A stretch of DNA of 64,000 nt from Scalesia atractyloides (GCA_947069175.1 CAMTDV010000019.1:70307358-70371357), one strand, 5' to 3'. Counted from the first letter of the stretch, positions 10,440-22,259 are shown. The notes: generated by a model from the sequence alone, not told the origin. Program-made: numbers and translations.

Positions 10440-10680
10440 CGTGCGTAACAGGTCTCGAACCCGGGACCTGTGGTTTAGTGTTGCACACAGTCCACCGCTG
10501 GACTGTGTGTCTAACCTGGTTAATATACAGATTTTTATTATACTTAACATCTTCAGTGAGTTAACCCGGTTCGGTTCTTAAAAAAAACATTTTTATTTCC
10601 GAGAATATGGTCGTGATAGGGATCGAACTCGAGACGTATGTTTATTGTTTGCACACAGTCCACCGCTGGACTGTGTGTCT
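10440..10680 (-). other. tRNA-like modules 2 and 3, reverse LTR copy
   Basis: Two perfect hairpins, CACACAGTCCA with loop CCGC, lie at 10,484-10,509 and 10,652-10,677. Each has a B-box-like GGGTTCGAGACC or GAGTTCGATCCC beside it on the minus strand. Confidence 0.48.
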
Positions 10681-11511
10681 AACCCGTTTATTATACTGAT
10701 TTTAATTAATCTTATAATCATAATCGACTTCGTCTTCTTCGCTCAAGAACACAGACAACGATTAATCAACTGTTTCTTGTTTAATTCGATTAACGAAAAT
10801 TATAAGCGATTGAAATGTAATGGACAGAGAGGGTTTGGGGAAAGAATGTGCCGAATCAGATGTCTTTCTCAGAACTCCGGCAAGGATTCGTCGGCTCTGT
10901 TTTGTGAACTCCGTCTGTTCGGATCAATTTACAGTTTTGATTAGCTAGCTGTGGAATTGAAGTACTAAACAAGAGTTATCAGAAGGTTTAAAAGATTATA
11001 CCGTTTCACAGCAAAATCTAGGAATTTTCAGAAGTTTTCCGGCGAGTGTTGATTATCTGATATCGTCGCCTGGAACTGATTCTGATTGAAGGGTTTGAGT
11101 TAGCCTAACAACTGATAGAAGATGGAAGAATTGAGAAACTTACCGTTTTGATGAAAAACACGGTTTTCCGAAGAAAGTCCGGCGAGTTCAAAAAGCGTTT
11201 CCGACGAACAGAAAATAGAGCAAAAGTGAAATTGAGAGTTCTGTGAATGTTATTGAGTCGCGAGATGATGCTATTGATGGAGTAATTCAGAAAGTGAATG
11301 TTTTCGGTTATAAAAACCGAACATCACATGAATTCAAGTTCATTCAAGACTTAATTGATTAAGAATGTCAGTTTATCGGTTATTTTCAGAAATCCGCGAT
11401 CACTCAAACGTCTTGGACGGTTGGAAGCCGATATCGGTTTCAGTTTGACGCAACCAGGTTGATTCACGGTTGAACTTATGTTTTAATTGATTCCTAGAAT
11501 TCACAAAGACA

Positions 11512-11590
11512 TCAAGTGGCGGAGTGGTAGGATGTGCGCGAGTTAAGACTTTGAGGCTCACCCGGCTGACCCGTGTTCGAATCCCGGCAG
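11512..11590 (+). other. tRNA-like module 1, reverse LTR copy
   Basis: TGGCGGAGTGG (11,517-11,527) and TGTTCGAATCCC (11,574-11,585) reproduce the A and B boxes. One T-stem pair is lost compared with the copy at 4384-4465. Confidence 0.5.
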
Positions 11591-12259
11591 CCTGTTTTTC
11601 TTTTTATTTATTTTATTTTTACTTTTTAACAATTATAGCTTATAAATTTAAATTTGTTAATTAATTATGTATCGTTTAAAATTATAATTAGTCATAAATA
11701 CGTAACGAAACTTTTATAACTTGATATTTGATTACAAACGAAGCGGGTTTGGAAACCCGTTTTTCGACGAATGTTACATGTACTTTGTTTAATAAATAAC
11801 TTGGGATAAATTATTTTCATGTTATCAGTTTTACATGCCAATAATACATTTAGAGCCCGAAAACTATGTCGGGAACATGATTAATCGGCACACCACCTTA
11901 ATACCTTTAATAGGTATACCCCTAATGGGTTATAGTTTATTTTAGCATCTGTCGGGTGTATTCCTCCACCCCGTGCTTAGGTCGTGGCCATTTACAATTA
12001 AATGAGCCGTGGATATCCAGTACACGGTCGTTTTAACCCCCAAATGTTTAATATTAAGCAATACGAATTAAAATGGATTATTTGAATTCCCGAATCATTG
12101 GTGTTTGATCCCATATCCAACCATGCGGTATTATTATTCCGTATCCCAAGCCCGTATAAGGGAAAATAAGTTAAAGTATTGATGTGTGGTTAATGTTTAG
12201 TGTTATTTTGTGAGTCAGTTTTATGTACATAAGAGTGTTTAGTCGGTTCGGTATTATTA

Positions 12260-13238
12260 TTTAATGTGTGTGCGTCGTTTCAGGTTAAACAGTGCAAAAT
12301 GAGCGAATAAATGCGTGCTGGAAGGAGCTAGAAGTTGGAAAAGGAAAAAAAATCAAACGGTAGCTCCGCACGCCACGCGGGGGAGATCGAGATACCTGTC
12401 GCGACGCGCGACAGGTGTTAATTGTGGGGTCGGTTTGTGTAGTTCAGGCGACACGCGCCAGAGGATGGGTACTCTCCCGCGACGCGCGGGAGAGGCCAAT
12501 GTCGGGGACGTATAAAAAGTGATGTTTATCAGGTTTTGGGGGCATTCTGTGACCTAATAGCCGTTTTACGAACTCAGCAGTCATTAGAGGTGATTTAGAA
12601 GAGGTTTTCACCCCAATCAAGCTAGTTTCTCATATCAGATCGATTCCAAACCATTGTTGAAGTTGTGATGACGACCATGAGCGGCTAAACTCTCTGTGAC
12701 TTCTACCTGGATGAACGGTTACTGTGTTTTTCATTGAACCTTGTTTACTTATTCGTTGTAACTGGTACAGCTTGACCACTTGTGTTGGATTATTGGTAAA
12801 CGTTTCTTGTGTTAAATTACTTGTCATTTATTAAGCGTATTGGCAACTTCCTTGCGTTATTAGCGAGTTGGTAAATTGGTGGGTAGTTGACACAATCAAA
12901 CGGGTTATTAGGTTGCATAGTGAATCTTAAAAACTATCCCTATTAACTAATCAAATTAATTAATTCCGAGGCCATGTCTATGTGGTGTTTTGAATCAGTA
13001 AACAGGTTTTCATGTTAAACGGGTAATTGGGATAGCGGGTGGAGGTTACTTCTTCTCATCTTGATCGCAACTCTTTTAGTTAGTTTTTGTGTTTTTACAA
13101 TTAAATTCATCAAACCCCCCAATTTAGATAATTTAGTTTAAGTTAAAATCTCTACACTGACCACAAATTCCCCGTGGATACGATACCCTACTTACGCTAT
13201 CTACGTAGTTTAATTAGGTTTTTGATTAGCCCACGACA
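12260..13238 (+). mobile_element. Fragment of a further LTR, likely + orientation
   Basis: The right end has the U5 pattern of large plant LTRs: CCCCGTGGATACGATACCC near 13,173, ending CCCACGACA at 13,238. Upstream are two perfect GC-rich hairpins (12,391-12,413 and 12,471-12,493) and a TATA-like GTATAAAAAG near 12,510, which would fit a U3/R boundary. I could not find a target duplication, and the left edge is a guess from composition. Confidence 0.4.
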
Positions 13239-14753
13239 GCTACATCAAGTATTTGCCTGGCTTGCAAAATCTTCAAATAATAAGAAAATACGCAAAGCAC
13301 AGCCGTAATCAATTAAACTAGCTTGGCGACAATCTACCGGAAGTCTCTAGTCTAGAAAGGAGGGTTTTATTAACCGATTAGTTAGCTAGCGGGTCTTTAT
13401 TTAGTCATTGACTTAGACCGGCTAACTTATAATAAGATAACGGTACGAAACGCTAGATTAAGCGATGACCGAAAAAGAATGTATTTTGGACCCGACAAGT
13501 ATTAGGACTTGTATAATATGGGTTACCATTTTACATTCTGGAATTTGAGGATATTTCGATATGGTTAAACCCGTTTCGGTTAAATTGCGTAAACCAGTAG
13601 GCTTAACCGTACGCATATAAGCGAAATCAGGTAACCAGGTGAGTCCTATACAAGTTCCATATGCCATTATGTTTAAAATATGTTAAGATATCAGTAAGTT
13701 ATCAATGTGTTGGCCCGTTACGGTTTTAAAATCAAACTATGCCTAAAAAGGGTAATTTTGTCATTTTACAATGTAATAAATGAGTTTATATGTAAACTGA
13801 TGTTATTGTCATAAACATTCTATAAAAACACCTATTTTATGACGTTACATCAGTAGGTATTGAGTTTTGATGTCAAATTTAAGTTTAAACCGTTTTATAC
13901 ATCAAAAAGGGCGTTTTAGGCATATTTAACGGATACTTGCATAATGACTCGGATTACTACATGTCCATGTTCTATAACTCCAGTGGATTATAGTATACTA
14001 TGACATGGTCATAATGCAACTTAGGATCAAAAGCTAAGGTTGCTAAATCGGGTCAGAACTGAAAGTCAAAGCAAAAGTCAACTTTCACGACTTTCGGTTG
14101 CGAACCGACCTTAGACCTGGAATTGATGAGCCGAACATGTTTCCACATGTTCTTATAATTATTACTAAGTTATTAGAGTGTCAAAACAGATTTTATAACA
14201 CCTACACTGCTAGTTATGATTTTATTTCAAAACTGACCCGTTTGACTTTTTATTAACATAACCTTGACCCGTCAATTGACCAAGTAATTGTGGTAATCAG
14301 GAGGTGTACTCTTGAGGGATTAACACCTACCTTATTACGATCATGTATCCATGCTCGTTATGAATATTGGCTGGACCATAATGGTCTTAGCACAAAGTCA
14401 AAGCCTTTTTACGTAAACGCTTTGACATTTGCTTAAAACTTAATAAAACAGAAAAGGAGGGTTAAGAACACTTACACAAGGTCCTTAGCATGAAATATGA
14501 CTAATTTGGAAGCTCCCAAGGATCCGGAACCTCCAGAGAATGAATAGAGAAGGATTTTGAGAATGAGCAATGAAATGGTTGCAAGGGAGCTCTATTTATA
14601 CTTAAAGATCAAAGCTCAGATCATTACAAGTGTTGGCAGGGGTTATGGGATGAAAACAAGTGTTTAGGGTCGTGGCAAATGCAGAGGAATGGCTCAAGTT
14701 CGCGAGAAAGGTGGCAAACATGATGACTGCCAACAATCTGCCAGCTGCAGTCC

Positions 14754-14931
14754 CCTTACAGACCGTAAGGGAATAAGCCTTGCGGTCCGTAAGGACCTCT
14801 GGCGCCCACAGATTTGAATTGGTTACGGACCGTAACCATAAAGGCTTGCGGTCCGTAACCGCCTTACTGAAATCCAAATCTGATTGCATTACGGTCCATA
14901 ACGATTGATGGTTACGGTCTGTAAGGACTTT
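14754..14931. repeat. Cluster of palindromic TTACGGACCGTAA-type sites
   Basis: Six short near-palindromes sharing TACGG(A/T)CCGTA occur in under 180 bp: near 14,756, 14,780, 14,822, 14,845, 14,889 and 14,910. They lie in the solo LTR, in what would be U3. They could form hairpins or bind a dimeric factor. Confidence 0.6.
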
Positions 14932-15112
14932 CCAGAAGATGAAATTTTGGAAATTTGCCACTTTGATCTTCTGACTTTTTCCGATGCTCGTTCAGAGGTT
15001 ATTAGAATAACATAACAGCATCCTTAGTCCCTCTCGGCTACAGTGGCAACCAAAAATTTTCGGGACGCGTGTCGAATTTTATTTGACGAAATTTTCGAGG
15101 TGTTACAAGTTC

Positions 15113-17305
15113 CTTCTTCAACTTTGCTTCCACTGCATCACCCAACAATTGGTCTAAAGAATTAAGATAGACATGGTCAATCAACCTTAACTGGCTAACA
15201 AAATAGGTTTCGTACCTTCAACCATCCTTTCATATGCACCCTTTGCTTGCTGCAATACCTCTTCCACCTTCACCAAGCATTCCTTCTGGCATTCTCTTCT
15301 CCCGTCTTGGTAACATATGCGTCAAATTCACGTTTTATCTTGTCATGTTCTTCAACAGCCGCGCCCGAAGCAGCAATGGCAGATTTTAGCGTTTCTTTGG
15401 TCTGAAGAAGTTCGCATGTTTGATGAGCATCTTTCTTTTCGATATCAAAAGACCTTTTTGTTTGATTCTTCATACCAACAATTTCCTTAGCCAAGTCTTC
15501 CCTGTTAGCTTCGGCCTCGACCCAACGCCTGTAAACCTCCACGGCCAAAACATTGGACTGAGCCTAATTATTTAAAAAGGCCGCACCAAGGTCCGCACCG
15601 GTCAACCTTTGGGACTCACAATGGTCCATCAGAGTGCAAATATTCATAACAAATATCTTGGCAGTGAGTGCATCTATCACAGTGTCTTCCACTTCGGGAC
15701 AAACTCTGTCATCAGCGATGGAAAGATCGATCTCCATGGCATCTGAAAAAAGATCAACGTCACGACAAATATTGGACATCTCTGGGCCGAACCAGGAGGA
15801 GGGAGCCGGTGAAACATGCATCCCTTTACCTCCAGCAAAGCCCGAACCCAGAGAGGACCTATGTCCATATCTGTAAGAGTATCGTCTTTCTTCTTCTTCT
15901 CCCCAGTCTTCATAGAAACCACCCCCACATCAGAATCATCAAACTCATTTACACTAGCTAGAGGTTTGGACCGAGAATAGCCAACATCCGGTCCGGTCAT
16001 AACAAGAGGCTATTCTCCCCTAGATGACTTCCCTCCTATAAGATGTTCGTTTAAGTTTTTTAGAACAGATCCAACCACTCTAGATAAAGAAGAAGTGGTT
16101 TGAGGGATGGAGAGATACTGACGTTTCTTAGCAGAATATTGTGGTGTAACAGAAGAACCTTTCCTCTTCCTAGATTCCGGCAGAGACAAGTCAATTGAAA
16201 CGGACTTCTTCACCTTCTTCCCTTTCCCCACCGAATGATCTATGTTGAGTTCCAAGTCCAATTCCCTAACCTCCGGGTCACTATCCTCTGGCACGTCTTG
16301 AGATAATATCGTTGTCTCGGCAGCAGCATGAACACCGGACACGGTTTTCTCAAGAATCTTAGTTGACGAAGGCTGAACTCCGAAAGACTGGGCTCTAGAC
16401 GAGCCACCAACCCCTCTTGGTTGACCGTGGATGGTTCCTGGATCGGGTATGCAGACAAAGCCGTCTGGACCAAGAAAGGAGGATCATCCTGGGTATTCTC
16501 TAGAATTTGAACTCCAAATCGTCAAACGTGGGAATGATTAAAGCATCTCGGAGAGACATCCTGAACCTGCAAAAAACGAATCATGAAAAATAACAAAAGG
16601 AATAATTTTTTTAATAAATTTAAAATAATATACAACAGTCACTATCAGACTTCCTAGTTATAATCGGCCAGTCTTTCTCCTTATAAAGCCACACTCGGCA
16701 AATCCTTCCCAGTAACAACAGGGGCTCCGGAAGCGGATGAACTGGGCTGGGGATCCCAACCAAGGCATGGGCTAGCACCTTATCAAAAAAGAAGTCGTCC
16801 CTGAGTTCAAAATCCATGGAACTATCCTTCATCCTCCATATCAAATCCGTTGAAGAAATGGTCCTTCTAGTGTTTGAGGCTCGATTTTTCCAATGAAGTA
16901 ATACTAGGGGCCTTCTTCCGGTGTAAAAAAGTGTACCACCCGGCCACTCCGAACTCATAAAAATACTGGAAAACATTAAAACCCGGCTTCCTATTAACGG
17001 CTCGGCAAGAAAGCTCAAAATGGCTAACCGTACTAAGACTGAACGGGTTTATTTGGCTAATATGGACCCGAAAGAATTGAAGAACCTTAATTAAAAACTT
17101 GGTAAAAGGGACACGGTAATTTGCAAAATTACACACCGAGTGTAAAAAACAAATTTACTCGGAAGAAGTGGATATATGGCCCTATCTTTTGCTAGAAGAA
17201 CCGGATTCAAATCACGAGGGATCTGATATACGGTTAAAAACTTCTCCAACTCTTTCTACGTCATAATACTAAAACTAGACCTTAGTTATCTTTACCAGGT
17301 GCCAT
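15113..17305 (-). pseudogene. Antisense ORF of the Tat element, N-terminal and central part
   Basis: The probable start is ATG at 17,303-17,305 (MAPGKDN). Next comes the gypsy-type putative transposase domain (Pfam PF04195-like): FANYRVPFTKFLIKVLQFF, INPFSLSTVSHFELSCR, FGVAGWYTFLHRK, then WRMKDSSMDFELRDDFFF. An acidic and Lys-rich linker follows (16,010-16,470), then a coiled coil (RWVEAEANREDLAKEI, KRSFDIEKKDAHQ) ending LLGDAVEAKLKKEL at the insertion. Several frameshifts and stops (17,280-17,110, near 16,900, 15,680-15,820, 15,272) kill it. A possible intron ends TTTTTTGCAG on the minus strand near 16,570. Tat elements are known to carry extra ORFs, some antisense. Function unknown. Confidence 0.75.
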
Positions 17306-17654
17306 GATGTATGAAAAAACAAAAAGAAAAGGAAGGAGGGATGAAGGATGAGAAGACACACCTCTGTAAGTGAAAATCACGAAGGAATAGATAAGACTCC
17401 GAAGGTGACTAATGATAGTAAAAGTGAAGAAGAGAACTGATAAGTTAAAATGAGGATGATCAACTTCTTATATAAGGAGAAAAATAATGATGGCTAAACC
17501 GTCCCATCAGGTCATTCGAAAGGTGGCACGCACACACCCTGAGAGAAGTTCGGCTAGATTGACACATGGGTGACTCAAAGACAAGAAAGAACACGTCAAC
17601 ATGATTGGTCACCGATAGTCACCCAAGAGTCTCTCAGATAAACAAACTTTATCT
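17306..17654 (-). promoter_or_regulatory. Likely promoter region of the antisense ORF
   Basis: No gene is seen. On the minus strand, CTTATATAAG (17,467-17,476) resembles a TATA box about 165 bp before the ATG at 17,305. That suggests the antisense ORF has its own promoter inside the element. Confidence 0.4.
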
Positions 17655-17670
17655 AAGATACTGGGGGACT
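17655..17670 (+). other. Polypurine tract of the Tat element
   Basis: AAGATACTGGGGGACT directly precedes the LTR start. A G-run of this kind is the usual plus-strand primer of Tat/Ogre-type elements. Confidence 0.7.
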
Positions 17671-18023
17671 TGTAGATGTAAGGCGATAGACGGACCTACA
17701 TCCGGAACACAAATGTAGGCCGGACATCATAAAGTCACCCATCGTTCCCATAAGATAAGCGGACGTGCCACCTCCAAGGATGCACATGAAAACGTTCGAC
17801 CTCCGGTCAAATGACGTCACTAATTTGACTAGTATATATACCCCCAAAGTACAATGTAAGTACACACAGTCAATACCTCCGTCCTTAACTTTGTCTCTCT
17901 ATTTTCTCTCTCTGAAGCCAATACTTACTCTCACGCCGGAAGGTGGTCACAGAGGAACCCTCCCATTCCCTTATGGCGAGCCTAATGGTTTGTTCAGTGT
18001 GCAGGTCAATTCCAGTTTTTTCA
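17671..18023 (+). repeat. 3' LTR of the Tat element (about 353 bp)
   Basis: It starts TGTAGATGTAAGG after the PPT. A TATA box, GTATATATACCCC, is near 17,832. The end is placed at TTTTTTCA (18,023) because sequence beyond about 18,050 is homologous to locus DNA near 41,510. The 5' LTR and target duplication are outside the window. Confidence 0.65.
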
Positions 18024-18554
18024 TCCCAAGATCTTAAGTTAACCAGTTCAGTATTCGGTTGTTTTTGTATCTTCAATATACAAAGAACATACTCGCTCAT
18101 TAAGCTTAACAAGATAAAAAACAATTGAATTGTGTTACATCTAAAAAAACCCATGGTCACTCTATTAAATTGTATTTATAGTCTAATGTCACTTGCAAGA
18201 TTCCTACATAGTTATATGTATGAAGCACTAGCAGTACTAGCAAAGAAAAAAGACCGAGATGGCCAAAATTGTCAAAAGGATTGTCTCAAAAGTATAGCTT
18301 ACCACGTTTTGGTTAAGACAAAGTTGGGTCGTTAATGTATTTGCTATGTTTTGGTTTGGTTTTCGTTCAACACTAAAAGGGTGATTGCATACAGAGAATC
18401 ATCTTAAGAACTATTAGGAATTTTTTGTGCAATAACTTTCTAGCGCCTTTGGGTTGTTTGTGATTCCTGTTACTAAAGGTTTAACAAAGAATAAAAAAAA
18501 ACTATGTTTATTCTAAAACCTAGTCTTCAAGGTTTTAGAATTCAAAATAAAATT
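18024..18554. other. Flanking locus DNA, no gene seen
   Basis: The stretch from about 18,060 repeats, with divergence, near 20,530, 41,510 and 43,590 (shared words include AACATACTCGCTCATTAAGC). It is intron-like DNA of the CCCH duplication unit. The + open frame at 18,132-18,335 is not convincing. Confidence 0.4.
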
Positions 18555-18797
18555 TTAGTTTTTAGTTAGAACTTGTGAACCTATGAATTTTATGATCATT
18601 GAAAGTGATTCTGACTTGGATTGCATCTTCAACTCTTCTGTTGAGTAAGAATGAAACAAGAATTGAATCACTTCTTCAACTTTGATTTCAATTGGTTTCT
18701 CCGGTTTCTGCTCTGGTGAAATCGAAACATCAACAAGATCAAAATCGTCCTCTTTGTGGGCTTCTAATTTTTTGGTTTCTATGGTGATCAAGAACAC
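18555..18797 (-). CDS. Small acidic ORF of unknown function
   Basis: An 80-codon minus-strand frame encodes a charged peptide with VDVSISPEQKPEKPIEIKVE and a Ser-rich C-terminus. I do not recognise a family. A homologous stretch at about 41,920-42,120 in copy C is broken by stops, so this copy is the better preserved. An in-phase continuation upstream is not open; a possible alternative start (MDSKSCSRLRVLDHH) lies near 18,820 in another frame. It could be a remnant exon of a larger gene from the duplicated unit. Confidence 0.3.
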   Translation of the reverse strand: MFLITIETKKLEAHKEDDFDLVDVSISPEQKPEKPIEIKVEEVIQFLFHSYSTEELKMQSKSESLSMIIKFIGSQVLTKN

Positions 18798-19034
18798 GAA
18801 GCCTGGAACAACTCTTCGAATCCATTCTTGATTGCCTCCTGGTCAGTGATGTAGACGAATCAATTGTGTGGGTTAAAATCAAAATTGGTGTGGGTTTTAG
18901 TTTAAATCAAGCAACCGAAATTCAAGTGGGTAGTAACAAAAAAACGATTGCAATTATAGGACTAAACCGGGTAAGATTTCAAGAACGAGGATTGAGATTT
19001 GAAATAAAAATAAAAAGCACAGCTAAATCCAAGC

Positions 19035-19156
19035 TTTGATACTAAATATTGCCCAAAACTGGTAATCAAAGATTGAAAAACAAAAATCAATAATTTTGAT
19101 ACTAAATATTGCCCAAAACTGGTAATCAAAGATTGAAAAAAAAATTCAATAATCAC
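19035..19156. repeat. Direct duplication of about 61 bp
   Basis: Two adjacent copies of a unit containing GATACTAAATATTGCCCAA and GGTAATCAAAGATTG. Copy C (about 42,365-42,425) has a single unit, so the duplication is specific to this copy. Confidence 0.75.
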
Positions 19157-19374
19157 AGTAACTTGAATTAAATTTTTTTAAGTTTGTAACATTCAAATTG
19201 TTATATGCGACCGTGTATACACAATCGCTATCTACCGAGTGTCGATTACCTTATGCAAATGATTGGGAGTATACCCAGTAGCAACATGTGGTTATTTAAA
19301 CATCAAGATATCCAAACTTCATACATAAAATCAACTAACTTTCACATCAAGCATATATTGCTCATTAATTGATG

Positions 19375-19835
19375 GCAAGTCCTATCATTACATCCTAACA
19401 GGCCATCATGATATTCCTGAGCTTGACCAAAAGCATGAAAACCATACTGGTTAGTGGAAGAAGTAGTTTACCTCTGGGTAGTGGAAATTGTAGCCTGGTT
19501 ATACATATAGAAAGAACATACTGGATTCACCATTTTTAACAAGATAAAATAAGAAATTGTAATGCGTTACTTCTAAAAAAACACCTAACCTTTGGTTCAG
19601 CTGTATTTAAATATTATCTGCATTAATGTTATAGTGAAGTTTTATGATCTATCAGTAAGAGGGTGTGCACGAATTGCCCCATTTAATGAAATGCGCAAAA
19701 TAAGAAAAAATAAAAATAGAACATATAAGAAATAATTTACCAGTCGCATCGGAAGTCCATTAGAGTTGCCCAAAAGTGGGGGTCTGGTATTCACTGATTA
19801 ATCCCCAATAGCTTCCTTACATGCAAGATCTTGTG
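19375..19835 (-). pseudogene. Extra exon 4-like and exon 3-like pieces of the CCCH gene
   Basis: About 19,380-19,505 resembles exon 4 (ATGATATTCCTGAGCTTGACC, CTACTTCTTCC on the coding strand). About 19,741-19,830 resembles exon 3 (TCGCATCGGAAGTCCATTAG on the + strand). Both are heavily mutated. They lie downstream of the main gene and reflect an internal duplication of the exon 3-4 block. The equivalent pair in copy C is near 42,470-42,810. Confidence 0.6.
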
Positions 19836-20339
19836 GTTGATAGATTGAATGCAATCTCACTATGCTTCTTTTAACTAACACTGGCCTCTATGTTTTTTTC
19901 CTTATAGTGGCTACGGGTCTTCTCCACATGACATAACTGCCATTCTTTTCTCTTGATCGCATATGCTCTAGTTTTCCTTAAATTACTTCTAATAGGGATG
20001 CTCTAAATGTTAATTTGTTCAAATGCTCAACGGCCAATTGAATGTCCCCTTACTTTAAAGCGTACGTGCAATAATCTTTTAAAAAAACATGTATAGGTCA
20101 CAAGCACCACTAAAAAGGGGCAAAAGTAATAGCCCAAATCTTTAAATAACCATCACAAATTAAGCTAAGCTTGCAACTGCTTTGGTTGAGACAAAAAACC
20201 ACGTAACTAACATTACACCTGAAACTTGGGCACTAAAAAGGAGAATGGAAGCAAAGAAGCGTCTCCATGAACAAACATCCAACCAGTCAACATATTCAAA
20301 CTACATACATAATCTCAATATGGTTGCACATAAGGAATA

Positions 20340-20560
20340 TATTACTCAATATGGATAACAATTGTGGAGAGCATGTGATGCTTATTAGATGGTATTTTCT
20401 ATCAGTAGATCATAATTGTCCATCATGATATTCTTGAGTATGACCAAAAGTACGAGAACCATAGACTTGAGGGGATGATTTATTTTAGCTTTGTGTGGTG
20501 GAACTTGCAGCTTGCTCTTAAGCCACCCCAATAATTATACATATACAAAGAACATATTAG
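20340..20560 (-). pseudogene. Second extra exon 4-like piece of the CCCH gene
   Basis: The minus strand has GCTGCAAGTTCCACCACAC then a decayed version of the exon 4 tail. It keeps the CKFHH codons that the main exon 4 (20,974-21,185) has lost by a single-base deletion. The counterpart in copy C is at about 43,437-43,590. Confidence 0.6.
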
Positions 20561-22259
20561 CTCACCAAGCTTAAAAAGATAAGAAAAAAAGCAATTGTAT
20601 TGCATTACATCTAAAAATCTTGTAGACTTTGGTCCAACATCATTTGTACTTTTTGAATGTCACGTCGCTTATGTGCAAGAATCTTGTATAGATTTTTGTA
20701 AGGATCCCAAGCAATACTATAAAAAGGAAAAAGAGACAAAAATATTTGCTAATGTTTTGGTTAAGACATAAAGCTGGTTCGCTAATGCATTTTACAAACG
20801 TTATAGTTTTTAAGAAAAAAACCTACATTGCTAAGCTAAAATTTGAAACTGCGGCACAAAAAGGATAATATAAACAAAGAAACATCTACATAAGCAAACA
20901 TCCAGTCGTTTAAGTGTCAACATATCTAAACTCCAAACATAAAGTCAACAAGCTTTCATATAAAGCATATATATTACTCGTTAAGTGGTAGAAATTCTTC
21001 ATCAGTGGATCCAAACAATCCATCATTGGATTCAAGTGTTCCATCATGATATTCTTGAGCTTGACCAAAAGCTTGAGGACCATACTCTTGAGGGACGAAG
21101 TAGTTTAGCTCTGGGTGGTGGAACTGCAGCCTGCTACATAGCCACATGTACGATAACTCACATAGTGAGTACATACTTGCTCACCCTGCATAATTAAGAA
21201 GATCAAATTAAAAATTGTATTGCCTTAATGTTGAAAAAAACCATTGGTCTTTGGACTAGGGGTATCTATATTATCTTAATTAATCTAATAGTGAATTTTT
21301 AAGATCTAATACAAAGAGGGTGTGCTCAATGACTTCTTTAAATAATTTATATGCCTAGAGACTGATCAAGAAAAAATAGGAAATATATTACCAATCGCAT
21401 CGGAAGTCCATCAGAGTTGTACTGCATTGGGGGAGGAGGTATTGAGTGATTAAATCCACAATAGATTCCATACTTGCAGTTTCCAGCACGAAAAAACTGT
21501 AGCAAGAATCATTTGAAACATTGGCATGTCTCCTTTATCAAAATCTTACATATGTATATTATTCTAAAACAACTTCTATCGAAATAAATTATGTATATGG
21601 GTTGTTAAAATAATGTTCACGTCATTGTCTATAATATAATTTCTATGAGTGAGTTATCAATACAACATATAGAGATTTCTCAGCATCAACCCTATTGATT
21701 ATTGAAGCTAGGACTCCTTTGTTTTAGCATGCTTCTTAATTATCATATCATTTAAGCTTATGATATGCATTCATCTTACATTCCAAAGACGCACAACTAC
21801 ACGATAAGAATAAAAATCCATACAAGTATAAAAACTGAACAAGCTAGCTTATACATTCCAAGATTTTATGTGGATGGTGAATATATGTTCTACAGACATA
21901 AACTTAAATTCGAACTTGTACATATACTCATGTATGGAATCCTGAGAAATATACAAGGTTGCACATTTATTCAATACAAGAACATTTGCCAAGCTTACAA
22001 CCATAACTAATCTATTCACATGCTTGCATCTCATTAGTAATATAGTTTTTTAATCTCTTAATCTAAAGAAAATCAAGGTTTGCACTTTGTCCATACCATA
22101 AAGAGAATGATTAATTAATAATCTTAGTGTTTATAAATAAACCAACCACATAATACCGTTTATTGAACTAACCAAAAAATTAATAGCAAGATCCATCCTA
22201 ACCACAACACATAAATTACATTTGGGTGTTACAAGGTAAATCTACATGGAAATCCACAA

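Larger units (their letters stand above)
9133..11778 (-). mobile_element. Nested solo LTR, same family as 4200-7017
   Basis: It begins TGTAACATTC (at 11,778) and ends GGGTCGGGGTGTGACA (at 9,133) on the minus strand. Flanks are GGTAC (9128-9132) and TGTAC (11,779-11,783), a 5-bp duplication with one mismatch. It carries the same series as the + copy: repeated TATGAGCG block, TTGACC-rich stretch, four tRNA-like modules, GCCGGA motifs. No PBS follows it, so it is solo. It sits inside the solo LTR 8730-15,107 and is therefore younger than that insertion. Confidence 0.85.
8730..15107 (-). mobile_element. Solo LTR of a second chromovirus-like family, with nested insertions
   Basis: On the minus strand the element begins TGTAACACCTCGAAAA (at 15,107) and ends GGGGTGTGCCA (at 8730), flanked by a perfect 5-bp duplication AGTTC (8725-8729 and 15,108-15,112). 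No PBS, PPT or coding domain lies between the ends. After removing 9,133-11,778 and a likely insertion at 12,260-13,238, about 2.7 kb remains, which suits one LTR, so a solo LTR left by LTR-LTR recombination is the simplest reading. It contains a palindrome cluster at 14,754-14,931. Confidence 0.8.
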
